From contig DASXDU010000001.1 of the NCBI GenBank assembly GCA_036490515.1, positions 310,001 through 374,000 of the forward strand: a DNA stretch of 64,000 nt, given 5' to 3'. The position numbers and the translations under genes are program-made. The notes beneath the pieces were generated by a model, which did not search any database, was not told where the DNA came from, and was given only the letters and a program-made list of their open reading frames with translations. This stretch comes from Palsa-1150 sp036490515. GTDB lineage: Bacteria > Myxococcota_A > Polyangia > Polyangiales > Polyangiaceae. The first letter of the stretch is position 1. Each line of letters starts with the position of its first letter. This document shows positions 54,974-63,162 of the stretch, piece by piece.

Positions 54974-55423
54974 ATGTTGACCGGTTGGCGAGATTTCGAG
55001 CACACGCTTCAGGCCTTCGACCGCCTCCAGAGGCAGTTCGACTCTGCGTTCGTCGAGCGAGGCCCCACGCTTCGAAGGCGCGCGCGCGTCGCCTGGCCCG
55101 CCACCAACGTCTTCGAGACGAAGGAGTCGTTCCTCGTGAAGGCCGAGGTGCCGGGGCTCGCCGAGGGCGACGTCTCGGTCTCCGTCGAGGACGACACGCT
55201 CGTCATCCGCGGCGAGCGCAAGACGGACGTCCCGGCCGGCTACCGCGTGCACCTGCGCGAGCGCGCGCCCGTGGCGTTCACCCGCAAGCTGCCCCTCCCG
55301 GCGCACGTCGACAACGGGGCCGTCACCGCCGTCCTCGACCGCGGCGTCCTCACCGTCACCCTGCCCAAGGCCCGCGAGGCCCTTCCCCGGCAGATCGCAG
55401 TCAAGTCAGGAGTCACGTCATGA
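54974..55423 (+). CDS. Hsp20/alpha-crystallin family small heat-shock protein
   Basis: The 149-residue protein has an alpha-crystallin domain from about residue 40. It starts PATNVFETKESFLVKAEVPGLAE and has VSVEDDTLVIRGERK, the FTRKLPLPAHVD segment and the GVLTVTLPK motif. Small heat-shock proteins bind unfolded proteins and hold them for refolding by ATP-dependent chaperones. An AGGAGG sequence 9 bases before the ATG supports this start. Its stop overlaps the next ATG (ATGA). Confidence 0.95.
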   Translation: MLTGWRDFEHTLQAFDRLQRQFDSAFVERGPTLRRRARVAWPATNVFETKESFLVKAEVPGLAEGDVSVSVEDDTLVIRGERKTDVPAGYRVHLRERAPVAFTRKLPLPAHVDNGAVTAVLDRGVLTVTLPKAREALPRQIAVKSGVTS

Positions 55424-55830
55424 ACGAGACGACGAACGTGCAGCAGAAGAACGGCCACGTCGTGGCCAAGCAATACCAGCGGCGCACCGCCGCTCCCCCG
55501 GTCGACGTGTTCGAGAACGCGGACGAGCTGCTCATCGTGGCGGACGTCCCCGGCGTCGCGAACGACGGCATCGATCTGCGCGTCGAGAACGACACGCTGA
55601 CGCTCGTGGCCCGGCCGCCCGCGGCGGACGTGCAGCGGTCGCCCGCCCTCGTGCGCGAGTTCGACGAGGTCGACTTCGCGGCGACCTACCGCATCCCGGC
55701 GGGCATCGACACGGCGGCGATCGCCGCCGAGACCAAGAACGGGACCCTCGTCGTGCGCCTGCCGAAGGCCGCGGCCGCCAAGGCGCGCACGATCGTCGTG
55801 CGCTCCGGCGGCAACGACAAGGGCGGCTGA
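55420..55830 (+). CDS. second Hsp20 family protein
   Basis: The 136-residue protein has the alpha-crystallin layout PPVDVFENADELLIVADVPGV, LRVENDTLTLVARP, FAATYRIPAGID and NGTLVVRLPK. It differs enough from the preceding Hsp20 to be an independent paralogue, not a fragment. The start overlaps the previous stop (ATGA), with GGAG eight bases earlier, so the two are translated as a pair. Paired Hsp20 genes are known to form mixed oligomers in other bacteria. Confidence 0.94.
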   Translation: MNETTNVQQKNGHVVAKQYQRRTAAPPVDVFENADELLIVADVPGVANDGIDLRVENDTLTLVARPPAADVQRSPALVREFDEVDFAATYRIPAGIDTAAIAAETKNGTLVVRLPKAAAAKARTIVVRSGGNDKGG

Positions 55831-55847
55831 GCGGCGACGCTAGCGAC

Positions 55848-56744
55848 CTAGCGCCTGCCGCGGGACGGTGTCGCGCGCGTGCCCACGGGCATCTGCGCGC
55901 GCCCGGCCGGGCGCGGGGTCGTGCGAAGGACGTGCGGCGTGGGCGCGTGCGCCCCCAGTGCGACGGCCGACGAAGGCCGGGCCAGCTGCCTCGCGCGCAC
56001 CTCGCGCGCGGGAAGGGGGGGCATGGTCACGCGGGTCACGTCGATGCCGAGCGCCGCCGGTGGCGGGCCCATGGGAACGGGGCTCGCCCCGACGCGAGGC
56101 TGCGCGCGGGTGTAGGCCCGCGAGTGGCTCGGGATGGCTCCGGCGCGGCTGCCCGGGATGGCGCGCGTGCTCACGTTCGGCCCGACGAACTGCGCGCCTG
56201 GCGTGAAGAGCCACGGCTCCGCGGAGCCGAAGCCGATGGCCGTCGGGCTGCCGCCCCACCAGATCCACGAGGGCGCCATCGGTGCCCACCCGACGTAGGC
56301 GAACGCCTCGTCGCCCATGCTCCACGAGACCCAGGCGCCGGCGTATTCGCGCCCCGGGATCCACACCCAGTGGCCGCCGCTCCAGGCCCAGCGCCCGTAG
56401 TGGAAGCAGACCCACCCCCACTCGTAGTCGCTGACCCATACCGGGCTTCCGTCGGTGTAGTCCCAGCCGCCCGCGGTGTCGTACGGCTCGAAGCTCGGGC
56501 CCACCTGCGCCTCGTCGGGCGACCACACGGTCCCGTACGAGGGATCGTCCTGCCAGGTCCCGTACCCGTCGAGCGCGGGCCGGAAATCTGTGAGAGCGCT
56601 CGGATCGGTGTCGGCGTACCCGTCGTCCGCGGGGACCGGCACCTCGGTGTCGGGGTCGTCCTGCGAGTACGCAGGGGTGGCCCCGGCGAGAGAGGCAATG
56701 GCGCCGACGACCGATGCGAGTGCGAGCGCGCGCACGCGTTTCAT
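55848..56744 (-). CDS. DUF6600-like exported protein, Trp/Tyr/Gly-rich
   Basis: The 298-residue protein has a signal peptide (cleaved near TPAYSQD). The conserved domain has the DUF6600 layout: FRPALDGYGTWQDDPSYGTVW, FEPYDTAGGWDYTDGS, DYEWGWVCFHYGRWAWS, GHWVWIPGREYAGAWVSW and AYVGWAPMAPS. The C-terminal ~110 residues are Pro/Arg/Ala-rich and probably disordered. Trp/Tyr-rich repeats suggest carbohydrate or cell-wall binding. The function is unknown. It converges on the Hsp20 pair, 17 bases away. Confidence 0.85.
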   Translation of the reverse strand: MKRVRALALASVVGAIASLAGATPAYSQDDPDTEVPVPADDGYADTDPSALTDFRPALDGYGTWQDDPSYGTVWSPDEAQVGPSFEPYDTAGGWDYTDGSPVWVSDYEWGWVCFHYGRWAWSGGHWVWIPGREYAGAWVSWSMGDEAFAYVGWAPMAPSWIWWGGSPTAIGFGSAEPWLFTPGAQFVGPNVSTRAIPGSRAGAIPSHSRAYTRAQPRVGASPVPMGPPPAALGIDVTRVTMPPLPAREVRARQLARPSSAVALGAHAPTPHVLRTTPRPAGRAQMPVGTRATPSRGRR

Positions 56745-56800
56745 GCCTTGAACCCTAGCACCGGCCGGCGCGCATCTGCACCCCGGCTATCCTCGTCCCG

Positions 56801-57490
56801 GTGCGGACGGCGCCCGACTTCCGTGAGCAGCGCACGCTTACCGACGGGACGCACGTCGTCTTCCGTCACGTCCGCCCGTCGGACGCGCCCGAGCTCCTGC
56901 GCGCCTTCGAGCGACTCTCCCCGGGCTCGCGCTACCGTCGCTTCTTCGGCGGGCTGACGAGCCTCACGGGCGACACCCTGCGCTACCTCACCGAGGTCGA
57001 CGGCCACGACCACGTCGCCATCGTCGCGCTGCACGAGTCGAACGATCTCAAGACCGAGCAGGGCCTCGGCGTCGCGCGCTTCGTGCGGCTTCGCGACGAT
57101 CCGGACGCCGCCGACGCTGCGGTGACGGTCGTCGACGACTACCAGCGCCGCGGCCTGGGGAAGATCCTGGCGACGATCCTCGCCGAGGCTGCGCGCGAGC
57201 GGGGTGTCCGCCGGTTCCGGGCCGACGTCCTCGCCGACAACCAGCCGATGCGCGCCATCATGACCGAGATCGGCGCGACCGAGCGCGGCACCGAGGCGGG
57301 CGTCATCCGGTACGACATCGCGCTCGACCTCGCCGAGCCGGCGAAGGACGGGAAGGGAGGGTCGATCGACCGCTTCCTCCGCGGCGCGGCGAGCTCCATG
57401 GCCGTCCTCCTGCGTCGCCTCGGGCCGCCCGCTTCCGCCGTTTCACCTGGAGAGGGAGAAACAGGAAGTTCAGAAGGTCAGAAGGGGTGA
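56801..57490 (+). CDS. GNAT family acetyltransferase
   Basis: The 229-residue protein has a GNAT fold. The N-terminal RPSDAPELLRAFERLSPGSRYRRF is typical of the family close to protein-lysine acetyltransferases. The core has AAVTVVDDYQRRGLGKILAT with the acetyl-CoA loop RRGLGK and then FRADVLADNQPMRAIM. The substrate is not determinable. The GTG at 56801 follows TATCCT (56788-56793), suggesting a leaderless mRNA. Its last ~10 codons (GEGETGSSEGQKG) are encoded by the dispersed repeat that begins at 57446, so the C-terminus is probably repeat-derived. Confidence 0.9.
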   Translation: MRTAPDFREQRTLTDGTHVVFRHVRPSDAPELLRAFERLSPGSRYRRFFGGLTSLTGDTLRYLTEVDGHDHVAIVALHESNDLKTEQGLGVARFVRLRDDPDAADAAVTVVDDYQRRGLGKILATILAEAARERGVRRFRADVLADNQPMRAIMTEIGATERGTEAGVIRYDIALDLAEPAKDGKGGSIDRFLRGAASSMAVLLRRLGPPASAVSPGEGETGSSEGQKG

Positions 57491-57656
57491 GGGGGTTTTC
57501 AGCGGAGTGCACGGGGTGGAAGGCGCGTGCACGTACGAGAGGGGGAAACAGGCCTCTCGTAGGTGCACGCCGCCTTCCCCCCCGTGCAATCCTGTGAAAG
57601 CCCCCCTCACGCCTTCTGATCTTCTGACCTTCCTGTTTCCTACTCTCCCTCTCAGG
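57446..57656. repeat. large palindromic dispersed element
   Basis: The left arm (57446-57530) and right arm (57594-57656) are inverted copies of the same sequence: GGAGAGGGAGAAACAGGAAG, two CAGAAGG-type words, a GTGAGGGGG block and TTTC. The middle holds facing GTGCACGGGG and GTGCACG words. The whole is about 210 bp and almost fills the convergent gap between the GNAT and penicillin acylase genes. A single-armed relative sits at 2586-2695. The transcript could form a long hairpin that acts as a bidirectional terminator. Confidence 0.8.
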
Positions 57657-60570
57657 GCGTGTACTGGTCGCGCTCTTCGACGTTGGCGGCGACGTCCGAC
57701 TGGGTGAACCACAGCGGGTGGTTCTGGTTTCTTCGCCAGAGCTCCGCTTCGTCGGCGAAGTGGGGGCTCGCGTTGTCCCAGACCTCGCCGCCGGGAAGCA
57801 CGTTGAAGGGGACGGGGCCGCCCGGGTCCATGTCGATGACGAACCGCTGCGTCGGGCCCTCGCTGTAGGTGAACGTCGCGTCGGACAGGTTCAGCGGGAG
57901 CGAGTCGGGCTCGGCCACGTCGATGTTGAACCCGTCGCCGTGGCGCGGGAAGCCGTTGGGGAACGTGGAGTCGCCGACCGGCGGGATCGAGAGCGCCTCC
58001 CAGAGCGAGACCAGCGAGTTGAAGCGGAGCGTGTGGAGCACGCCCCAGCGCCACTTCGTCCGGTCGGTCCCGAGCTTCGTGTTCAGGAAGTCGACGGCGT
58101 CGAGGAGCGAGGTGACGCTCCGCTCGTCGCGCGTCTCGGTGACGGTCGCGGTCGTCGTGTCGTCGAAGAGGACGCTGTCGCCCGCCGTCGGATCGTACGT
58201 CGCGAGCGACGACGGCGTCGCCGTCATGAGGTACGCGAGCACGATCTTCGGGTCGTACGGCGTCCCCTGTCCCACCGTCGCCTGCTCGTCACCGAGCACG
58301 GCGATCGGCATGCGCATCATCCACGTGTCGAAGACGAGCGTCGCCTCGCTCGCGGGCACCGTGTCGTCCGACACGAGCGATCCGTCGTCGAGGCTCACGC
58401 CGGGCGGCGTGTCGTAGTCGGCCTGGCTCCCCCACTGGACGAGGAGATCGTGGAGCTCCTGGACGTTCGCAGCGCCGTAGCGCGCGCTCGCGACGACCGC
58501 CGTGAGGTCCGGGTGCGTGCCGGGCGTCGCCGCCTCGGCCATCGCGTGCTCGAGCGACGTGACGAGGCCCGGCGCGAGCGCGGCCCCGAGCGGCGAGCGC
58601 GCGTCGGCCTGGATGGTCGCCATGTCGGTGAGCGCCATCGGGTGCCCCAGGTTCTCGATGAGCGAGTGGATGCGCCCCACGCGGTACCCGGGATCGTGGA
58701 AGCACGCCATGTAGATGGGCTGTCCGTTCGGAAGCGTGGCACTCGACGGGTCGTTGTTCAGCGTGTCGCCGACCTGGTCGCCGTTGGCCGTGCCGACGTA
58801 CCCCTGCGACGGGTTCTTCACGTGCGGGACGAATGCCTCGTCGAGGTACTGCCCGGTCCACTCGGCCGAGCCGTCGCCGGGCTCGACGAAGCAGGGGAGG
58901 GTGCCGCTGAAGGACTTCGGATCCCACGTGTACGCGGCCTTGACCCGGAGGGGGATCTGCGACTGCGTCGTGTAGAAGATGTTCCCCGCCGTGTCGGCGA
59001 CCACCCAGTTCTGCGCGCCCACCGCGAAATCGCGGATGGCCGTGCGGAAGTCCTCGACGCCCGTCGCGCGGAGAAAGCCCGTGAGCACCGCGGGGAGCTC
59101 GTTCGTGGGCGTCGACCCGGTCCACTTCACGCTGAGGGCGCCCTTCGTAGGGTCGGGCGGGACGACAGCGTGGTTCACGATGGTCGGCACGATGGGCCCG
59201 TGCTGCGGGACGACGAGGACGTCGTACTCGAGCGGCGTCGCCTGCCCGGCGACGGCGATCTCCTCGGTCACCGTCTGGAACGGCACGCTCTGCCCGTTGA
59301 AGACGACGCCGCTGCCGTCGGGCGTCAAGGTCTCGCTGTAGACGTCCGTCACGTCGTAGTCGGCGGTCGTCGCGCCCCACGCGATGTTCTGGTTGAACCC
59401 GAGGATGATGCCCGGGATGCCGGGGAACGCCGTCCCCTCGACGTGGATGTCCTTGCTCGTGTCGGGCGACGACGGATCGTGCGCGTCGATCTGGACGATC
59501 CAGAAGACCGAAGGCGCGCTCAGCGACAGGTGCGGATCGTTCGCGAGCATCGCGTGCCCGGTGGCCGTGCGCGAGGGGGCCACGATCCAGTCGTTGGAGC
59601 CCCGGAAGCCGAGGCGGGCCATCGCGTCGCGGCGGGCGCGCGTGGCCGTGACGAAGCCGCCCGCGGCGTCGAGGACGGCCGGGGACACCGACGGGGTGCG
59701 CAGCGACCGGCCCGGAGGGGTCGCGCGAGGAGCGCCCAGCGCGCGGGCGCCAGCGACGCCGCCGGGGCCGAGGGTGATGGGGAGCGACATCGTGTGGGAC
59801 GTGTCGTCGGGGAAGCCGCCGGGCATCGAGAGCGTCGGATCGAGCGGCGCGAAGCGGATCGTGTCGACGAGGAACCCCGCGCGGCTGCTGCTCGACGGGA
59901 ACGCCGTGCGCGCCGAGTCGGCGAACTGGGTGAGGGCGATCTCGTCGTCGGCCGTGTAGGCGAGGTTCCACTCCTCGAACCGCGCGATGGCCACGCAGTC
60001 GGCGCCCGTCCACGGCTCGAACGCGGACTGTCCGATGCCGATCATCGACTTGGGGAGCGACTCGTCGCCGGTCTGGATGCGCGCGTTGAACTGGGAGATG
60101 CCGTCGGCGTAGGCGTCGAGATCGGCCTTCGCCTCGGAGTCCGGCGCGAGCGCGTCGTACATCTGCTGCGCCACTCGCTTCAGGCCGATCATGCGCATGG
60201 CGATGTCCTGATCGATGAGCCCCGGGTCCGCGTCGCCGAGGAGCTCCGCGGTGCGCCCCTCGGCCGAGCGCCGCACGAGCTCGAGCTGCGCGGTGCGGTC
60301 CTTGGCGATCTGGTAGCCCTCGACCCGGAGCGCATCGAGGGGGTTGGTCGCCCAGATGTGCACGAGGCCGTTGTGGTCCCGGAGGACGTCGACCGGCCCG
60401 GTGAGGTTCGCGATCTGCGTCGTGTTCGTGACGGCCGGCGTGCTGCCGAAGGGCCCGAGCGAGGGCGGCGCGGACGACCCGGACTTCGAGTGCCCGCAGG
60501 CCGCGAGCGCGACGGTCACGGCGATCGCGGGGAACCCTGCGAAGCAGGTGCGGCGTACGAAGCGCGTCAT
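57652..60570 (-). CDS. penicillin acylase family lipoprotein (Ntn hydrolase)
   Basis: The 972-residue precursor has lipobox LAAC. The layout is that of penicillin acylase / AHL acylase: an alpha chain (GPVDVLRDHNGLVHIWATNPLDA), then the autocatalytic Gly-Ser site at RGSNDWIV with Ser325 as the nucleophile and N-terminal residue of the beta chain. Family signatures GHAMLANDPHLSLSAPS and GFNQNIAWGAT follow. It would hydrolyse an amide bond such as a quorum-sensing or beta-lactam amide outside the cytoplasm. The substrate is unknown. The ATG at 60570 is chosen. The C-terminus reaches into the palindromic repeat. It lies 40 bases after the LamG lipoprotein gene on the same strand. Confidence 0.93.
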   Translation of the reverse strand: MTRFVRRTCFAGFPAIAVTVALAACGHSKSGSSAPPSLGPFGSTPAVTNTTQIANLTGPVDVLRDHNGLVHIWATNPLDALRVEGYQIAKDRTAQLELVRRSAEGRTAELLGDADPGLIDQDIAMRMIGLKRVAQQMYDALAPDSEAKADLDAYADGISQFNARIQTGDESLPKSMIGIGQSAFEPWTGADCVAIARFEEWNLAYTADDEIALTQFADSARTAFPSSSSRAGFLVDTIRFAPLDPTLSMPGGFPDDTSHTMSLPITLGPGGVAGARALGAPRATPPGRSLRTPSVSPAVLDAAGGFVTATRARRDAMARLGFRGSNDWIVAPSRTATGHAMLANDPHLSLSAPSVFWIVQIDAHDPSSPDTSKDIHVEGTAFPGIPGIILGFNQNIAWGATTADYDVTDVYSETLTPDGSGVVFNGQSVPFQTVTEEIAVAGQATPLEYDVLVVPQHGPIVPTIVNHAVVPPDPTKGALSVKWTGSTPTNELPAVLTGFLRATGVEDFRTAIRDFAVGAQNWVVADTAGNIFYTTQSQIPLRVKAAYTWDPKSFSGTLPCFVEPGDGSAEWTGQYLDEAFVPHVKNPSQGYVGTANGDQVGDTLNNDPSSATLPNGQPIYMACFHDPGYRVGRIHSLIENLGHPMALTDMATIQADARSPLGAALAPGLVTSLEHAMAEAATPGTHPDLTAVVASARYGAANVQELHDLLVQWGSQADYDTPPGVSLDDGSLVSDDTVPASEATLVFDTWMMRMPIAVLGDEQATVGQGTPYDPKIVLAYLMTATPSSLATYDPTAGDSVLFDDTTTATVTETRDERSVTSLLDAVDFLNTKLGTDRTKWRWGVLHTLRFNSLVSLWEALSIPPVGDSTFPNGFPRHGDGFNIDVAEPDSLPLNLSDATFTYSEGPTQRFVIDMDPGGPVPFNVLPGGEVWDNASPHFADEAELWRRNQNHPLWFTQSDVAANVEERDQYTP

Positions 60571-60610
60571 GCCGCGGACGATACCGCAGGGATGGGCCGC
60601 TGGCCCGCGC

Positions 60611-61666
60611 CTACGGCGACGGACCGAGGCTCTCGAGCGTCGCAACTTCGCCCGCGGTGAGGACGCGCTTGAAGATGCGCACGTCGCGCATGCGTCCGGT
60701 GTAGAAGCGCTTCGTTCCGTAGCCCGTGTCCTCGTTGTGGTACCCGAGGCGCAGCGTGGTCGTGGCGGCCGCGCCGGGCACCGTGACGGTCGCGGTCGCG
60801 ACGAGCGAGCCGTCGACGTACACGCTCGCGGACGTCGCGCCGATGGCGACGGCGACGAAGTACTCGACGCCCGCGGCGAAGGCCGCGCCCCCGCCGCTCG
60901 TGAACGTGTAGCCGACGTTCTCGGCCCCGAGGACGCCGCCCGGTGTGCCGTCGGTCCACGCGTTGACGCCGATGCCGAAGCCGTAGGCGCCGGCGACGTC
61001 GCCGCTGACGGCGTCCGGCGGGAAGGGCGTGATCGCGTACGAGTTGGAGGTCTCGTCGGAGCGCGTGTTCGGGGCGAGCCACGCCGTGAAGGAGACGGGC
61101 GGCTGGCGCAGGCCCGCGTCGACGGTCGTGGCGCCGCCGCTCGGCGAGCTCCCGCCGGGGATGAAGAAGTTCGCGCCCGAGCCCCACGTCACCTGCGACA
61201 GCTTGATGTCGTAGCCGTTGGCGGTGGAGTCGTGCGCGGTGTCGCCGGAGCTCTCGTCGAGCTTGTACCAGGCGAACTCCGGCGGAGCGACCGAGCCCGA
61301 ATCGGTCGCGCTCGCGGCGTCGCCGCCGCCGTCGGCGTCGCTCCCCGCGGCGTCGGCGACGCCGACGTCCGGGCCGGCGTCGAGGCCCGTGCCCGTGCCC
61401 GAGTCGGCCGCGTCGGGTGCGGACGGTCCGTCGGATGTGCTCTTCGCGTCCGCCGGTGACCCGTCGGCCGAAATCACGCCGCCGGCGTCGGCCATCGCGT
61501 CCAACGCGCCGCTCGCAGCGTCGGGCCGCGCCACGTCGAGCCCTCCGCCGTCGTCGGGCCCGATCGCAGTCTCCTCCCCGGAGAGCCCGAGGCCGCACGC
61601 AATCGACTGCGCGGCGAGCGAGACCGCTGCGATCGCGACGAACGGCTTGGACCCCCACCGCGGCAC
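60611..61666 (-). CDS. LamG-domain lipoprotein
   Basis: The 351-residue precursor has lipobox SIAC, and about 110 residues of Asp/Ala/Gly spacer. A LamG (concanavalin) domain from about residue 130 has YKLDESSGDTAHDSTANGYD, FTAWLAPNT, VAVAIGATSASVYVDGSLV and the family-typical ending RMRDVRIFKRVLTAGEVATL. LamG domains bind sugars or proteins at the surface. Cotranscription with the penicillin acylase gene 40 bases downstream is plausible. Confidence 0.88.
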   Translation of the reverse strand: MPRWGSKPFVAIAAVSLAAQSIACGLGLSGEETAIGPDDGGGLDVARPDAASGALDAMADAGGVISADGSPADAKSTSDGPSAPDAADSGTGTGLDAGPDVGVADAAGSDADGGGDAASATDSGSVAPPEFAWYKLDESSGDTAHDSTANGYDIKLSQVTWGSGANFFIPGGSSPSGGATTVDAGLRQPPVSFTAWLAPNTRSDETSNSYAITPFPPDAVSGDVAGAYGFGIGVNAWTDGTPGGVLGAENVGYTFTSGGGAAFAAGVEYFVAVAIGATSASVYVDGSLVATATVTVPGAAATTTLRLGYHNEDTGYGTKRFYTGRMRDVRIFKRVLTAGEVATLESLGPSP

Positions 61667-61753
61667 GACGAGCAGTGTACTCCGGTCGAGCCCGGCGCGC
61701 GGCAGGCGCCTTGCGCCCAGCGTCCGCTGCTGCGCCGCCCCGCGGACCCGGCC

Positions 61754-62440
61754 CTACGCCGCGAGGGCGGCCGGAGCCCGGTACGGCTCGACGCCGAGCG
61801 AGAGGCGGACCTCGTCGAGGGACGTGCTCCAGAGCGTGTCCCACCGGACGCCGAACAGCGGCCGCGCGCGGCGGCCCATCTCCCAGCCGCGGGAGATGGC
61901 CTCGAAGCGGGCCTCGCGCTCGCCCATGGCGTAGAGCGCGGTGTTGAGAAAGCCCATGGCGAGGAGCATCCAGGGGAGGCCGCCGGGGGCCTGCGCCGCG
62001 TAGAAGGCCTGGAGCCCGAGCTCGCCGGCGACGTCCGCGCGGAAGCCCGTGACGGCGTGCCAGACGTCGTGCGTCTCGTAGAGGTGAGCGCGGACGAATT
62101 CGGTCTCGTGAGTGCCCGGAAGCGTGGGGATGGAGGCGGGGTCGAGGCCGTTCGCGCGCATGTGGTCGGCGAAGACGCGGCCGAGGGTGCCTGCGGGAAG
62201 CTGCGCGAGGGCGTCGAGGTCGACGTGCAGGCGCGGCCTCTCGCGCAGGGCCTCGGCCCCGACGGGGTCGCGCGCGAAGTGCTGCGCCATCACGGCGAGC
62301 ACCTCCGTCCGTTTCCTGGTCATCCCGTCGGAGATCTCGAACACGCGATCGAGGTGGTCCGGGTGCTTCACCAGGTCGACGAAGCTCCAGAGGGTCTTTG
62401 CGAAGGCGATGCGTTCGCGCACCGCGCCGAGGGCTTGCAT
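61754..62440 (-). CDS. COQ4-like protein
   Basis: The 228-residue protein carries the COQ4 zinc motif HDxxHx11E exactly, in THDVWHAVTGFRADVAGE. The surrounding GTHETEFVRAHLYETHDVWH and QAFYAAQAPGG fit the family. In eukaryotes COQ4 acts in coenzyme Q biosynthesis (C1 modification). A bacterial homologue in a probable menaquinone organism may act on another substrate, which cannot be told from sequence. The gene is divergent from a TetR gene with a palindrome between them, so the regulator probably controls it. Confidence 0.85.
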   Translation of the reverse strand: MQALGAVRERIAFAKTLWSFVDLVKHPDHLDRVFEISDGMTRKRTEVLAVMAQHFARDPVGAEALRERPRLHVDLDALAQLPAGTLGRVFADHMRANGLDPASIPTLPGTHETEFVRAHLYETHDVWHAVTGFRADVAGELGLQAFYAAQAPGGLPWMLLAMGFLNTALYAMGEREARFEAISRGWEMGRRARPLFGVRWDTLWSTSLDEVRLSLGVEPYRAPAALAA

Positions 62441-62466
62441 CGGGTGCCTCCTTGTTGCAAGACAAC

Positions 62467-62486
62467 ATGCGAGCGATCGCTCACAT
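62467..62486. promoter_or_regulatory. candidate TetR operator
   Basis: ATG-C-GAGCGATCGCTC-A-CAT is a 20-bp palindrome with one mismatched pair and a perfect 12-bp core (62471-62482). It lies between the divergent COQ4-like and TetR genes, as expected for an operator of both. Confidence 0.55.
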
Positions 62487-62515
62487 CGACAACTCGCATT
62501 CCCCGGAGAGCCCCG

Positions 62516-63142
62516 ATGCCCCGACCGCCGCGCACGTCGCCCCGAAAGAAGCCTCGCCAGCAGCGCTCGCAGGCCACCGTCGACTGCATCCTCGACGCCA
62601 CCGCTCGCGTTCTCTGCACGACCGGGTACGACCGCGCGAGCACGAATCGCATCGCGCTCGCCGCCGGCGTGAGCGTCGGGTCGCTCTACCAGTACTTTCC
62701 CAGCAAGGAGGCGCTCGTCGCGGGCCTGGTCGAGCGGCACACCGGGCAGATGACGTCCCTCGTGAAGGGCAAGCTCGCCGAGGTCGCCTCCGCGCCGGTC
62801 GACGTCGCGGTCCGCACGATGATCGACGCGATGTTCGCGGCGCACGCCGTGGATCCGAAGCTCCACAAGGTGCTCATCGAGCAGGTGCCCCGCATCGGCA
62901 AGCTCGAGGAGGTGGTCGGCGTCGAGCGCGAGGTCGAGTCCCTCGTCGAGGTGTTCCTCGAGGCGCGCCGCGGGGACATCCGGCGGACGAGGATCCCCGC
63001 CGTGGCGTTCGTGCTTTGCCGCGTCGTCGAGGCGGTGACGCACGCTGCGGTGCTCGCCGAGCTCGGGGAGCCGCGCCGGAGCGAGGTGGCCGAGGAGCTC
63101 ACGGACATGCTCCTCGGGTATTTGCCGGCGCGCGGAGATTGA
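62516..63142 (+). CDS. TetR family transcriptional regulator
   Basis: The 208-residue protein has a basic N-terminal tail (RKKPRQQRSQATVDCILDAT) and a TetR HTH (TTGYDRASTNRIALAAGVSVGSLYQYFPSKEALV). The C-terminal ligand domain is helical (VDVAVRTMIDAMFAAHAVD). The ATG at 62516 has GGAG upstream. It probably represses the divergent COQ4-like gene and itself through the palindrome at 62467-62486. The ligand is unknown. Confidence 0.93.
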   Translation: MPRPPRTSPRKKPRQQRSQATVDCILDATARVLCTTGYDRASTNRIALAAGVSVGSLYQYFPSKEALVAGLVERHTGQMTSLVKGKLAEVASAPVDVAVRTMIDAMFAAHAVDPKLHKVLIEQVPRIGKLEEVVGVEREVESLVEVFLEARRGDIRRTRIPAVAFVLCRVVEAVTHAAVLAELGEPRRSEVAEELTDMLLGYLPARGD

Positions 63143-63146
63143 GGCG

Positions 63147-63152
63147 TATAAT
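63147..63152 (+). promoter_or_regulatory. consensus -10 box (TATAAT)
   Basis: TATAAT lies 10 bases before the GTG start at 63163. A weak TTGCCG (-35) precedes it with 19-base spacing. The predicted transcript begins only a few bases before the start codon. Confidence 0.55.
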
Positions 63153-63162
63153 CCAGGGTAGC

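Noticed and set aside
57718..60660. Open frame of about 980 codons on the plus strand under the penicillin acylase
   Set aside because: It is an antisense shadow of an Ntn-hydrolase gene with conserved motifs.
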